Origin: Methanofollis sp. UBA420
Lineage (GTDB): Archaea > Halobacteriota > Methanomicrobia > Methanomicrobiales > Methanofollaceae
Assembly (NCBI RefSeq): GCF_002498315.1
Contig: NZ_DAGX01000002.1
Span: 64,808 to 128,807, forward strand
Length of the DNA: 64,000 bases
Direction of reading: 5' to 3'
Below, piece after piece: positions 9,020 to 17,800 of this stretch. The notes under the pieces were generated by a model. It had not been told where the DNA came from and made no database searches. It worked only from the letters and a program-made list of their open reading frames with translations. The stretch's first letter is position 1, and the number at the start of each line of letters is the position of its first letter. The translations under genes were made by a program, and so were the position numbers.

Positions 9020-9619
9020 TCAGAGATACCGGGTCTTTGTTTCAAGAGTGATCCTGAAGGGATCTGAATTCTGTGTTTTGATGATCAGGTAAAATGGCTT
9101 CCCTGAGACCTCGATATTTTTGATAACCGTGCCCTGCCCTTTGACCTCTGCCCCGTCGACGATCTCATTGTCCTTTGCATCGACAAGTAACACGCTGATG
9201 CCGGCGGCCTCGGGCCTGCTACCTCCCGCAAGGGTGCAGTTGATCCTCCAGAGCGGATAGGGCACGGTGAAAGTGTCGGTGGCGCCGCCCCGCGACTCCT
9301 CCAGATATGCGAAGGTGCTGATATTGGACTCCTGCCAGGAAGGATCGGATGCTCCGAGATGGCCCGGACTGTTCTCGGGAATAAGATGGATCTGGTATTG
9401 TAATGCAGGATTTTTGACATACGCCAGTCTCTGGACCTCGACAAGGGGTGCAGGGGTCTGCGGCACCTGCAGGGTCGGGGTGGGCGTCATGACTGGCAGA
9501 ACCGGGGTATTCTCCTCTGGTGCCGCAGGGAGGGAAAACCAGCCCGGATGAGTGATACAGGCAAGGAGGATGACAATCCCCACGCCTGCCGCGACACTCA
9601 GAAGATCTCCTGATGCCAT
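9020..9619 (-). CDS. Membrane-anchored exported protein, unknown function
   Basis: A 199-residue protein with a single N-terminal hydrophobic helix (about 7-24: LLSVAAGVGIVILLAC). A Pro/Thr-rich linker (about 35-60) and a beta-rich outer domain ending in FRITLETKTRYL follow. This layout is common for methanogen surface proteins. It is divergent from the gene at 9766, and the region between them carries two TATA-like elements. No family was recognised. Confidence 0.65.
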   Translation of the reverse strand: MASGDLLSVAAGVGIVILLACITHPGWFSLPAAPEENTPVLPVMTPTPTLQVPQTPAPLVEVQRLAYVKNPALQYQIHLIPENSPGHLGASDPSWQESNISTFAYLEESRGGATDTFTVPYPLWRINCTLAGGSRPEAAGISVLLVDAKDNEIVDGAEVKGQGTVIKNIEVSGKPFYLIIKTQNSDPFRITLETKTRYL

Positions 9620-9730
9620 ACATCATAGATCGGCATTTGAGAGAGAAAAATATTCCCCTATTTCTCGCAAATGATTTTGATTATATACTTTATTCCCGTA
9701 TTGTCTTCATGACCCGAATTGGCAAAATCG

Positions 9731-9747
9731 AAATCTATATACAAAAT
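9731..9747 (+). promoter_or_regulatory. TATA-box promoter for the 9766 gene
   Basis: An AAATCTATATACAAAAT element lies about 20-35 bases before the ATG at 9766. That is the expected distance for a nearly leaderless archaeal transcript. A second element, TTATATACTTTA near 9682, sits in the shared divergent region and could serve the minus-strand gene. Confidence 0.5.
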
Positions 9748-9765
9748 AACTGTTCTTTATTCTTT

Positions 9766-10011
9766 ATGGAAATCCCCGATCTCAGGACATGGATCTTTTT
9801 GTACCTGATCTCTTCTGTAGCTCTCCTGTGGGCTGCATTCCTCTCTGCACAGGGGGTCCTGCTGGGGATGAGTGTCATCCTTGTCATCGTCGTCATTGGC
9901 ACGAATTTTTTCGTCGTTTTTGCGGAGATCCGGAGGGCTGCAACACGCAAAGAGATGATGCAAAGACTCTCAAAGGTTGAAGTCTCATCTCATGATGAGA
10001 AAGATGGCTGA
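9766..10011 (+). CDS. Small membrane protein with two helices
   Basis: An 81-residue protein with two predicted membrane helices (about 10-27 and 30-50) and a charged cytoplasmic tail (RRAATRKEMMQRLSKVE). The ATG at 9766 was chosen because the TATA-like element lies just before it; the open frame extends upstream but through A+T-rich, promoter-like sequence. It overlaps the start of the next gene and probably forms a two-gene operon with it. Function unknown. Confidence 0.6.
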   Translation: MEIPDLRTWIFLYLISSVALLWAAFLSAQGVLLGMSVILVIVVIGTNFFVVFAEIRRAATRKEMMQRLSKVEVSSHDEKDG

Positions 10012-10618
10012 AGATCAGGGCTCTCCCGACTCTCCTTTTCAGAAGGATTTTTACCGTCAGTGTAAAGCATTACATGAGATCCTTTCAACGATATCCGGAC
10101 GTGCAGAACTCCTGAAACTGATTCAGGCCGAGGAAGAACTCCCGCTCTCTGTCCGCGATCTTGCCATGAAGGCCCTGGTCATCAGGAGAGGGAAGGACGA
10201 AGCCCATTTTTACGATATGCTCCTGAATTTTCTGAATATCGCCATGCTTGTCCAGGAGTCGCACAGGGTCGATATCGAGTGCGAGTACCTGCTTCAGCAC
10301 ACCATAGAGACCACAGAGTGCCGTCTGGTCATTGACGGTAAAAGTGTCGACATCCCTCTTTCCATCGGATCTCTCCTCTCCGACCATATCCTCAGCAGCG
10401 GTGGGGGCGACCCGGTTGCATCCCTGACCGCGTATTATCTTGAAGCGGAGAAGCACTATGATATCGCCTTTGTCGTCGAACTCGATCGCTGCTCGCTCAG
10501 GATCGTAAAAGAGGTCTACCCGGGCAAGTCCTACACTGTTTTCTTCAGGCTGCCGGCCCGCGTCCTGATCGACCAGCACATTCTCCCAAAAAATAGTGGT
10601 GTTCAGGCCTTGACATAG
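9992..10618 (+). CDS. Unknown cytoplasmic protein, possibly a degenerate histidine-kinase-like module
   Basis: A protein of about 208 residues. Its N-terminal part is helical (FYRQCKALHEILSTISGRAELLKLI), which resembles a kinase dimerisation hairpin, with no clear phospho-acceptor context. The C-terminal part is beta-rich (DIAFVVELDRCSLRIVKEVYPG) and ends in a stretch reminiscent of the last strands of an ATPase fold (YTVFFRLPARVLI). No N, G1 or G2 box is present. Starts at 9992 or 10004 are equally possible. It ends tail-to-tail with cheR, overlapping it by 16 bases. Its place between taxis genes suggests signalling, but this is inference. Confidence 0.55.
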   Translation: MMRKMAEDQGSPDSPFQKDFYRQCKALHEILSTISGRAELLKLIQAEEELPLSVRDLAMKALVIRRGKDEAHFYDMLLNFLNIAMLVQESHRVDIECEYLLQHTIETTECRLVIDGKSVDIPLSIGSLLSDHILSSGGGDPVASLTAYYLEAEKHYDIAFVVELDRCSLRIVKEVYPGKSYTVFFRLPARVLIDQHILPKNSGVQALT

Positions 10619-11391
10619 ATCTTCTGGAGGGAGTCGAACGGCGTGAAGAGGTGTTCGACGTCCCGACCGAGATACTCTGTCTTGCCCATCACATAATATC
10701 CGCCCTGCCCGAGGGAGCTGTGGAAGAGGAGGGCAAGGTCGGTCTTCTGTTGTTCGTTGAAGTAGATGGTCACGTTCCTGCAGGAGACCAGGTCCAGAAA
10801 CCGCGCGGCCGGGGCGCCCGACATCAGGTCATGGTTTGAAAACCTGACAAGGGCCTTCACCTCTGGCTTCACCTCGTATTTCCCGTCTTCCCTGTGGGTG
10901 AAGTGCCGCTTTATCTGCGACTCTGTCATGTTTTTCAGGGACCGTCCCTCGTATATACCCTGTTTTGCTTTTTCCAGCACGATTTTGTCGATATCCGTGG
11001 CGATGATCGTGCAGTCGATCTCATGGGTGAGGGTGAGGTCCCGCACAAGCATCGCATAGGTGTAGGCCTCCTCCCCTGTCGAGCACCCGGCGCACCAGAT
11101 CCTGATCCGGGTTTTTTTCTTCAGGAGTTCGGGGAGCAATTTCTGCCCGACGGCCGTGAAGACCTCCGTGTCACGGAAGAACTCGGTGACGTTGATGGTG
11201 AGGGCGTTTCTCAGGTCCTCCTTTTCTCCTTCGTGGGAGATCAGGTAGCGGTGGTACTCGTCGAAGGTCTCGTTCCCCGAGATGCGCATCCGCGAGAGCA
11301 CTCTCCGCTTGATGTAGTCTTCCTTGTACTGCGATGTCCGTATGCCGACGATACGTTCGATGGTCCTGTTGAGTGAGGCAAAGTCGTCCAT
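10603..11391 (-). CDS. cheR: Chemoreceptor methyltransferase CheR
   Basis: A 262-residue SAM-dependent methyltransferase that methylates receptor glutamates for adaptation. The N-terminal helical domain (about 1-75) is followed by the Rossmann domain with SAM motif IWCAGCSTGEEAYT, ATDIDK and the ISCRN-like motif VSCRNVTIYF. It starts one base after the stop of the chemoreceptor gene on the same strand, a clear co-transcribed pair. It complements CheB encoded in the plus-strand taxis operon. Confidence 0.95.
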   Translation of the reverse strand: MDDFASLNRTIERIVGIRTSQYKEDYIKRRVLSRMRISGNETFDEYHRYLISHEGEKEDLRNALTINVTEFFRDTEVFTAVGQKLLPELLKKKTRIRIWCAGCSTGEEAYTYAMLVRDLTLTHEIDCTIIATDIDKIVLEKAKQGIYEGRSLKNMTESQIKRHFTHREDGKYEVKPEVKALVRFSNHDLMSGAPAARFLDLVSCRNVTIYFNEQQKTDLALLFHSSLGQGGYYVMGKTEYLGRDVEHLFTPFDSLQKIYVKA

Positions 11392-11392
11392 A

Positions 11393-13849
11393 TTAGTTGA
11401 TCGTAAAGTGGTCCATTTTCTTCTTCAGGTCCGAGGAGAGGCCGGTGAGTGCCTGGGCGGCGCTCCCGACCTCCTGCGTGGAGGCGCTGACCTCCTCTGC
11501 AAGGGCGGCCATGTCTTCCACCCGGCTAAGGTTTTCTTTGGTGTTTTCCGAGGCCCTGACGATCATCTCCATGACGGTGTTTGTCGCCTGTGCCTGGGCG
11601 TCGGTGGCCCTGGTGATCTCGGTGACCGTCCGCGCGGCGGCATCGATCTCGGCACCGATCTTTGCCAGGGCCGCGATCGCCGCGTTGACGCTCTCGATGC
11701 CGTCCTGGATCTCCTTATGTGAAGAGCGCATGGACGCCGCGGTCTTCTCGCTGTCTTTCTGGATCGAGGCGATCAGGTCTTCGATATGCTCGCTTGCATG
11801 CTTCGAGTCCCCGGCAAGGTTCCGGATCTCGCCCGCGACCACAGAGAATCCTCTCCCATGTTCGCCTGCTCTGGCGGCCTCGATGGCGGCGTTGAGGGCG
11901 AGGAGGTTGGTCTGGTTGGAGATCTCGTTGATCAACTTGATGATCTTTGTAATCTCGTGCATCTTGGTGTTGAGGTCGTTGATCTCGCTGACGCTCTGCT
12001 CAGAGATGGTACTGGCAACCTCCATCTTCTTGCACGCGACTTTTCCGATCTCCGCACCTTCGCGGCCTGCCTCTGAGGAAGCAACGGCCTGGTTCATCAC
12101 TTCCTGCGTTGTCCCGGCAATCTCCTCGATGGAGGCCGAAAGGTCGGTGACCTGCTGCCTGATCTCTTCGATCTCCTGGAGGAGCGACCGTGTCGATTCC
12201 GAGGACTGCTGGGTGGCGAGGGCGACCTGTTCGGTGGCCTTCCCGATGTCGGCGGCCCCACGGCTCGTGTCCCTGGAGGTCGAAGCCACGACGGCGACGG
12301 CGCTGTTGACGTCGCCGAGGATCTCCCTGAACTTAGCGAGAGAACTGTTGTAGTCCTCTTTCACTCTGGCGAGGAGGTCGCCGTCGCCGATCGCGGCTTC
12401 CTGCGAGATGTCGCCCTGCGCGACCTGGGCCATGACCTCGCCGAGGTCCCTGGCGCTCTTCTCGAACTGTTCAGCCCTCTCTTCGGCTTCGGTCATCAGC
12501 GCCTTGATCGTCTCCTCCTCTTTCCGGCGCTCGGTGATGTCGTTGTAGACGACGATCAGGTCGGTCAGGTTGCCGGTGCCGCCATAGATCGGGATCCCGT
12601 ACTGTTCGAGGATGTGCACGCCGGATGGGAGCTCGACGGTAACTTCGCCATAACACCTCTTCTTCTTTTGAATTGCCCCTTTCAGGCCCTCCCCTTTCTG
12701 GTCGAGGACCCGGAACGAGCGGGCGCTCATGCCGATCAGGGTGTCCTTCCTGATCCCTGCCATCGAGGCATATGCCTCGTTTGCAGCGACAACGTCAAAT
12801 TTCGGGTTGAGGAGAAGGATGGGCATGGGGTTCTCGTCAACGATGGTCTGGGAACGGATCTGGAGGTCCTTGATCTTCGCCATCTCCTCCTTCAGGTTTG
12901 CCTCGGCGTTTTTCGTCTCGGTCATGTCGTAGAAGACGAAGAGGGCCTTCTCAGTCCGTCCTGTTCTCCCGGCGATGGGAATGCCGTACTCCTCAACGAT
13001 CTTCTTCGCCTCGCCGACCGTGACTTCGAGCAGGGAGCGGGTCTTTTTTCCACGGTAGAAGACGGTGTCGTTATCCTCGCCGGAGAGGTGCTTGATCGCG
13101 ATTTTTCTCCCTGTCCCCCTGAGGAGGTGGTCGCGGGTGTCGCCCATCAGGGTGCAGTAGGCGTCATTGAGGTCGAGGGCCTTGAGGTCGCGGTCGACGA
13201 GGACCATCGGCATCGGGTTCTCGCCGAAGATGACCTTCATGCCGGCCTCAAGGGCGTTTTTGCCGTCGAGGATCTCGGCACGTTCTTTTCTGACGGTCTC
13301 TATCTCTGTCTCGTGCTCGTTCCTGACCTTCTCAATCTCTCCCTCGACCTCGTGGAGGCGTGCGACCGCTGTTTCATGCTCCTCTCTCACCTTTTTGATC
13401 TCTGCCTCATGCTCCTTCCGGGCCTCCTCGATCTCCTCGTCGCGTTCCTTCTGGACCTTTCCGGTCTCTTCCTCGACCGTGTGGAGACGTGCGACCGCCG
13501 CTTCGTGCTCCTTCCGGGCTTTCTCGATCTCGGCGTCGCTCTCCTTCCGGACCTTTGCGATCTCGGCCTGGCGCTCCTTCTGGATCTTCTCGTTCTCGAT
13601 CTCGCTATCGTGTATGTGTGCGATCGCCGCTTCGACGGCCGTCCCGAGTTCGGAGAGGGACTCGGGGATCTCTTTCCCCTTGAGGGAGACGGAGGTGTCT
13701 CCGGCCAGTGCACTGTTCAGCGCATCGAGGATGGGCTGGAGACTCTCGCCGATCTGCTGCCCTGTCTCCTCGGTCTGGTCGCTGTCTGTACCGATTATTG
13801 CCGACGGAGCGGCAAACAATGCCATTCTTCCTGGTTTACCTGAGATCAT
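11393..13849 (-). CDS. Cytoplasmic methyl-accepting chemotaxis protein with two PAS domains
   Basis: An 818-residue chemoreceptor without any membrane helix, so it should form a cytoplasmic array. Order: short N-terminal segment; a long, highly charged coiled coil (about 70-190) built from recurring units like VRKEHEAEI; two PAS domains (each beginning ENPMPM/ENPMPI, about 210-330 and 340-460); a short HAMP-like linker; and the four-helix signalling domain with hairpin tip (ISNQTNLLALNAAIEAARAGEHGRGF). The ATG at 13849 is chosen because AGGTGAT lies just upstream; an ATG at 13855 and a GTG at 13858 overlap that site. cheR follows after one base and parA precedes it. PAS domains suggest sensing of a cytoplasmic or redox signal. 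Confidence 0.9.
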   Translation of the reverse strand: MISGKPGRMALFAAPSAIIGTDSDQTEETGQQIGESLQPILDALNSALAGDTSVSLKGKEIPESLSELGTAVEAAIAHIHDSEIENEKIQKERQAEIAKVRKESDAEIEKARKEHEAAVARLHTVEEETGKVQKERDEEIEEARKEHEAEIKKVREEHETAVARLHEVEGEIEKVRNEHETEIETVRKERAEILDGKNALEAGMKVIFGENPMPMVLVDRDLKALDLNDAYCTLMGDTRDHLLRGTGRKIAIKHLSGEDNDTVFYRGKKTRSLLEVTVGEAKKIVEEYGIPIAGRTGRTEKALFVFYDMTETKNAEANLKEEMAKIKDLQIRSQTIVDENPMPILLLNPKFDVVAANEAYASMAGIRKDTLIGMSARSFRVLDQKGEGLKGAIQKKKRCYGEVTVELPSGVHILEQYGIPIYGGTGNLTDLIVVYNDITERRKEEETIKALMTEAEERAEQFEKSARDLGEVMAQVAQGDISQEAAIGDGDLLARVKEDYNSSLAKFREILGDVNSAVAVVASTSRDTSRGAADIGKATEQVALATQQSSESTRSLLQEIEEIRQQVTDLSASIEEIAGTTQEVMNQAVASSEAGREGAEIGKVACKKMEVASTISEQSVSEINDLNTKMHEITKIIKLINEISNQTNLLALNAAIEAARAGEHGRGFSVVAGEIRNLAGDSKHASEHIEDLIASIQKDSEKTAASMRSSHKEIQDGIESVNAAIAALAKIGAEIDAAARTVTEITRATDAQAQATNTVMEMIVRASENTKENLSRVEDMAALAEEVSASTQEVGSAAQALTGLSSDLKKKMDHFTIN

Positions 13850-13873
13850 CTTCATCACCTTCGAGACTGCCCC

Positions 13874-14716
13874 TCAGTTCCAGCCTTCGACAAAGGCCGC
13901 AATATTCCGGTACACGCGCCCCGCGGGGCAGGCAGGAGCGTAGTGGGAGATGGGGACACCTTCTTTCTGGGCCATCGGGATTTCGGGAGAGTACGGCACT
14001 TTCTCCACCCGCAGGAAGGTCTTTGCGACCTCGGCCTCGATCCCGTCAGGTTCGCCGGAAGGGAACAGGCGGTGAAAGAACGAAGAAAAAAATCCTTTCC
14101 GTGCGGCAGACTCTCTGCTTCCCGGGCCGATGATCGCGATCTCCGGACGGACCGTCCCGCCTGCACAGGTCTGGATGTCCTGGAAGATCGTCTTCATGGT
14201 GCTGACACCCCCGAGAGAGAAGACTCCCGGGTCCAGCGTGACGATCGCATGGTCGGCCGCGACAAGGCCGTTGATGACGAGCTGGCCCATGCTCGGCGGG
14301 GTGTCGATGAGGACCATATCGTACAGACCTGCGATCTCGTCGAGTGCGCCTTTCAGGACAGACGCCCGGTCGTCGATGGTATAGAGGTAGGGTTCCGCGC
14401 CGACGAGGTCGAGGGACGAGGGGAGGAGGTCGATGCCCGATGCGGTCTGGACGACGGCCTCCCCGGTCGAGACGTCGGGATAGCCGTCGAACCGCCTCAT
14501 GAAGAGGTCGTAGACTGTTTTTTCGGTCGAGCCCGGGACGATGCCGAGGCCCGAGGTTGCATTCGCCTGCGGGTCGCAGTCGACGACAAGCACCCTGCGG
14601 CCCGATGCCTGGAGATACCCGGCAATATTGAGGCATGACGTCGTCTTGCCGGTGCCTCCCTTATGATGGGCAAATGCGATGCGCGAGATCCTTTCACCTC
14701 TTATGAGAATTCTCAA
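13874..14716 (-). CDS. ParA/MinD-family ATPase, probable chemoreceptor-array positioner
   Basis: A 280-residue P-loop ATPase with the deviant Walker A HHKGGTGKTT (about 17-26), Walker A' DCDPQANAT and Walker B VLIDTPPSM, as in ParA/Soj. The start is a TTG at 14716, the only start in frame after a TGA, with GAGGA directly before it. It lies 24 bases upstream of the cytoplasmic receptor gene on the same strand. No parB-like gene or centromere-like repeat is visible. In bacteria, ParA homologues such as PpfA/ParC next to chemotaxis genes distribute receptor clusters. The same job here is inference from gene order. Plasmid or chromosome partition remains possible. Confidence 0.8.
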   Translation of the reverse strand: MRILIRGERISRIAFAHHKGGTGKTTSCLNIAGYLQASGRRVLVVDCDPQANATSGLGIVPGSTEKTVYDLFMRRFDGYPDVSTGEAVVQTASGIDLLPSSLDLVGAEPYLYTIDDRASVLKGALDEIAGLYDMVLIDTPPSMGQLVINGLVAADHAIVTLDPGVFSLGGVSTMKTIFQDIQTCAGGTVRPEIAIIGPGSRESAARKGFFSSFFHRLFPSGEPDGIEAEVAKTFLRVEKVPYSPEIPMAQKEGVPISHYAPACPAGRVYRNIAAFVEGWN

Positions 14717-14826
14717 TCCTCATATATATGTCTGTATATTGTATGAGCCATGATCCTAGATATTTTTTTAATTAATTGTGGACACCTGTATGGAAATATC
14801 TGTTTCTCTCCTCATATCGGGAATTT

Positions 14827-17800
14827 TCATACCCTGAACACCGACACCTTCCCGCAGCCTGGAAGGGAGAATACTCTCGTCTCCCCATCTCTCCGGCAGA
14901 ACGCGACCAGTTTCAGCATGTAGTCCAGCCCTTCGGCGGTCGCCGGGTCCTGGAAGAGGTCGAAGGACGGTTCGAGGAGAGGGCGCGGGAGGAAGACGAC
15001 GCACTTCGCCTCTGCCCGCGTGACCGATACGTTGAGGCGGTTCCTGCTGTAGATGAACGCGGCCTCGGCGAGGGCGGTCTCGGGGTCGCTCACCCCGTAC
15101 GATACGACCACCGCCTCGCACTGCTGCCCCTGCATCTTGTCCACGGTGTCCACGAAGGGTTCCGACGTCCAGGCCCGCCTCTCCGCAAGGGCTTTTTTGA
15201 TCGCCGCGATCTGGGCGTGGTGCGGGCTGACGACGAAGACGCCCCTGCTCCAGAAGGCGGCGTCGCCGGCCTTCGTGTCGGGGTAGGTCTCCCCGGATCC
15301 TGCCGGGAGGAGGGACGACCGCAGGGCGGCGGTCAGGTCTGCCACCAGTGCCGCCTCGGCAGTGTTCTCCACGGTGGCCCGCACCTCTTCGAGCACGACG
15401 ACGACAAGGGGGTGGGCCGGGTCGAGCACCCAGGTGACAAAGGGGTCGTCGTCGGAGGGCGCACGCCTGATCTGCCTGGCCGCGACCTCGGCCGTCGCCG
15501 GCGTGTAGCCGGGGCCGTAGAGGGTCTCCGCGGGGAAGCGGGAGAGGGTGCTGTTCATGCGCCAGTTTTCGAGGAGCTGGGAGGTGTACGGTTTTTTCCG
15601 ATCGATGTCCCGCCGCCTCAACCACGCAAAGACCGAGTCCTGGTACTCCGACGTCTCGCGGTCGTCTCCCGCTGCCTTCACGATGGGCGGCAACTGGCAG
15701 TCGTCGCCCGCGAGCACGAGTCTCCCCCCGTCCCTGATGAGGGGGAGGAGGAGGGCGAGTTCGCCGAATGTCATCTGCGAGGCCTCGTCGATGATCAGGA
15801 GGTCGAACGCGGGGAGGAGGTCGCGGTGTTTCTGGAAACTCTTCGCGGTGCCGCCGAGGACGAAACCGTCGGGGACGCGGGTCATGGCGGTGAGGACGTC
15901 GCGGGTGAGCGCGAGGAGGCCGCGCCCCTTCGGGCTCGTCGTCTTTTCGAGTTTGTTCACCGAGAGTCGCAGGGTGATGTCCCCGGCGACGGCGTTCTGG
16001 ACCGCGAAGAGGAGGTTCTCGATCGCCGCGTGGGTGAGGGCGCTCACCGCGATGCGGAGGGGGCGGGTGCGTGCCCGTGCGGCGGTCACGATCGTCTCGG
16101 CCAGGAAATGGGTCTTCCCGGTGCCCGGCGGCCCCCAGACCAGGGTCAGCCGGTTCTCCATGATATGCGCGAAGGCCGCCCTCTGGCTCGGGGTGAGGCC
16201 GGCGAGGGCCGCGGGGTCGGGGGTGCAGAGGGGCGGCATGGGGACGGCGAAGCGGTCGGGGTCCCTGATGAGGGCGAGGAGGTCGTTGCCGTCCGAGGCG
16301 TCGTAGTCTTCGAGTTCGGAGAGGACGGCCGACGATATGAAGTCTGTCGCCCGCGGGAAGAGAAGGGCGCGGTCGCCTGCCGAGAATGTCCCCTGGTCGC
16401 GTGCCGACCTGATGGCGAGGGTGAGGCCGGTCACCCTGCCCCTCTTCTCCTCTGTCTCGACGATCCCGGCAAAGCGGATCTCGCCGCCCGGCGGTGAGGT
16501 GGTGGCGAGGTAGGGCATGTCGTCGAAGGCCCGCGCCGCCTCGATCCCTTCCGCGGTGTCCGGGACGAGGAGGTAGTTTGGCATGCCGCCTGTGTCGGGA
16601 AGAGTGGCGGCGTCGAGGGAGGAGAGGACGTTCCACCCGCTCCCGCCGCGGCACTCTATCCTGATGCAGAGGCCGAGGCCCCCCGCCTCTTTCAGGGGGA
16701 GAGAGCGGACGCGCCGCGCCTCGGCGGCGTCGAGGGCCGTCTCCTCCCTGATGACGGCGGCGAGGTCGGCGAGTTCCCGGTGCCTGAAGGGGGTAGGGGC
16801 CGGGAAAGCGAAGTGCTCGGCCCAGCGGTGGGGGGTGGTGCGGTCCCGCACCGCGTCGAGGAGGTCGCCTTCGGCCCGCAGGCGGCGGCGGACCTCGCCC
16901 TCGATCCAGGAGAGGGCCTCGGCCTTCCCCTCGTACCACGCCATGTAGACGACGTCGCTCTTCATGAGGTTCCCTGTCTCAGGCCAGAAGAGGGGGGAGG
17001 GCCTGAAGGAGGCCGGGTGGTCGGGGCCGAGGAGGGCGGCAAGGGCGTCGGGGAGGCGGCAGGCGACCGGGACAGGGAGGGCCAGGCACTCGGCGAGGAC
17101 GCGGGAGAGGACGACGGCCGGGTACCTGACGCGGGCCGCCTCGCCCTCGCCGCCATAGTAGGCGAGGAGGCGGGCGGCGTCGGGGTCGTCGTCTGCACAC
17201 TCCTTCAGGACTTCCAGGAAGAGGCGGCGTTCGGCGTCGTCCAGGACATAGGTCTGGAGGGACTTCTGGTCGCGGAAGGGTTTTCCCGCGTTGAACCGCT
17301 CGACCTCCTCCAGTTCTGCGGCGAGGGCGCGGACGAACTCCTGCACGATCGCCGTGCAGTCGTCTTCGGTGCGGGCGACGGCGGTCCACTCCCGGTACGG
17401 CGTCCCGTACACCGCCGTCCCCTTGAAGCGCCTGAACCCGGCGGCATAGGCCCTCTTCCCGGCAGGTTCGCGGGCGAGGGTGAGAAGGAGGCCGACGCCC
17501 TCGGGCCGCGGCAGGGAGGAGGATGTGCCGCCGAGGGGGACGACCTTCCCGTCCCTGAGGGCGCCGATCCCTGCCCGGAGGCGCTCGCCTCTTCCCCGCA
17601 GGGACCCGCAGGTCCGGACCACGTCGTCGGCGTCGGGTCCGGCGAGGAAGCGGTCGAGGTCGTCGAGGGTCTCGACCCCCGCCCTCTCGCGGAGGAAGCG
17701 GCGCCCCGCGGGCGTCAGGCCGGGGAGGAGGGAGACTGACTTTTTCTCCTCCGCCTCCCTCCGGCAGGAGGCGAAGAAGGGGCAGCTCTCGCACGCCGGC

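Noticed and set aside
14768..16939. 723-codon minus-strand frame, and long plus-strand frames over the helicase gene
   Set aside because: Antisense or alternate-frame shadows of a G+C-rich gene; compositions are dominated by Arg, Pro and Gly with no domain.
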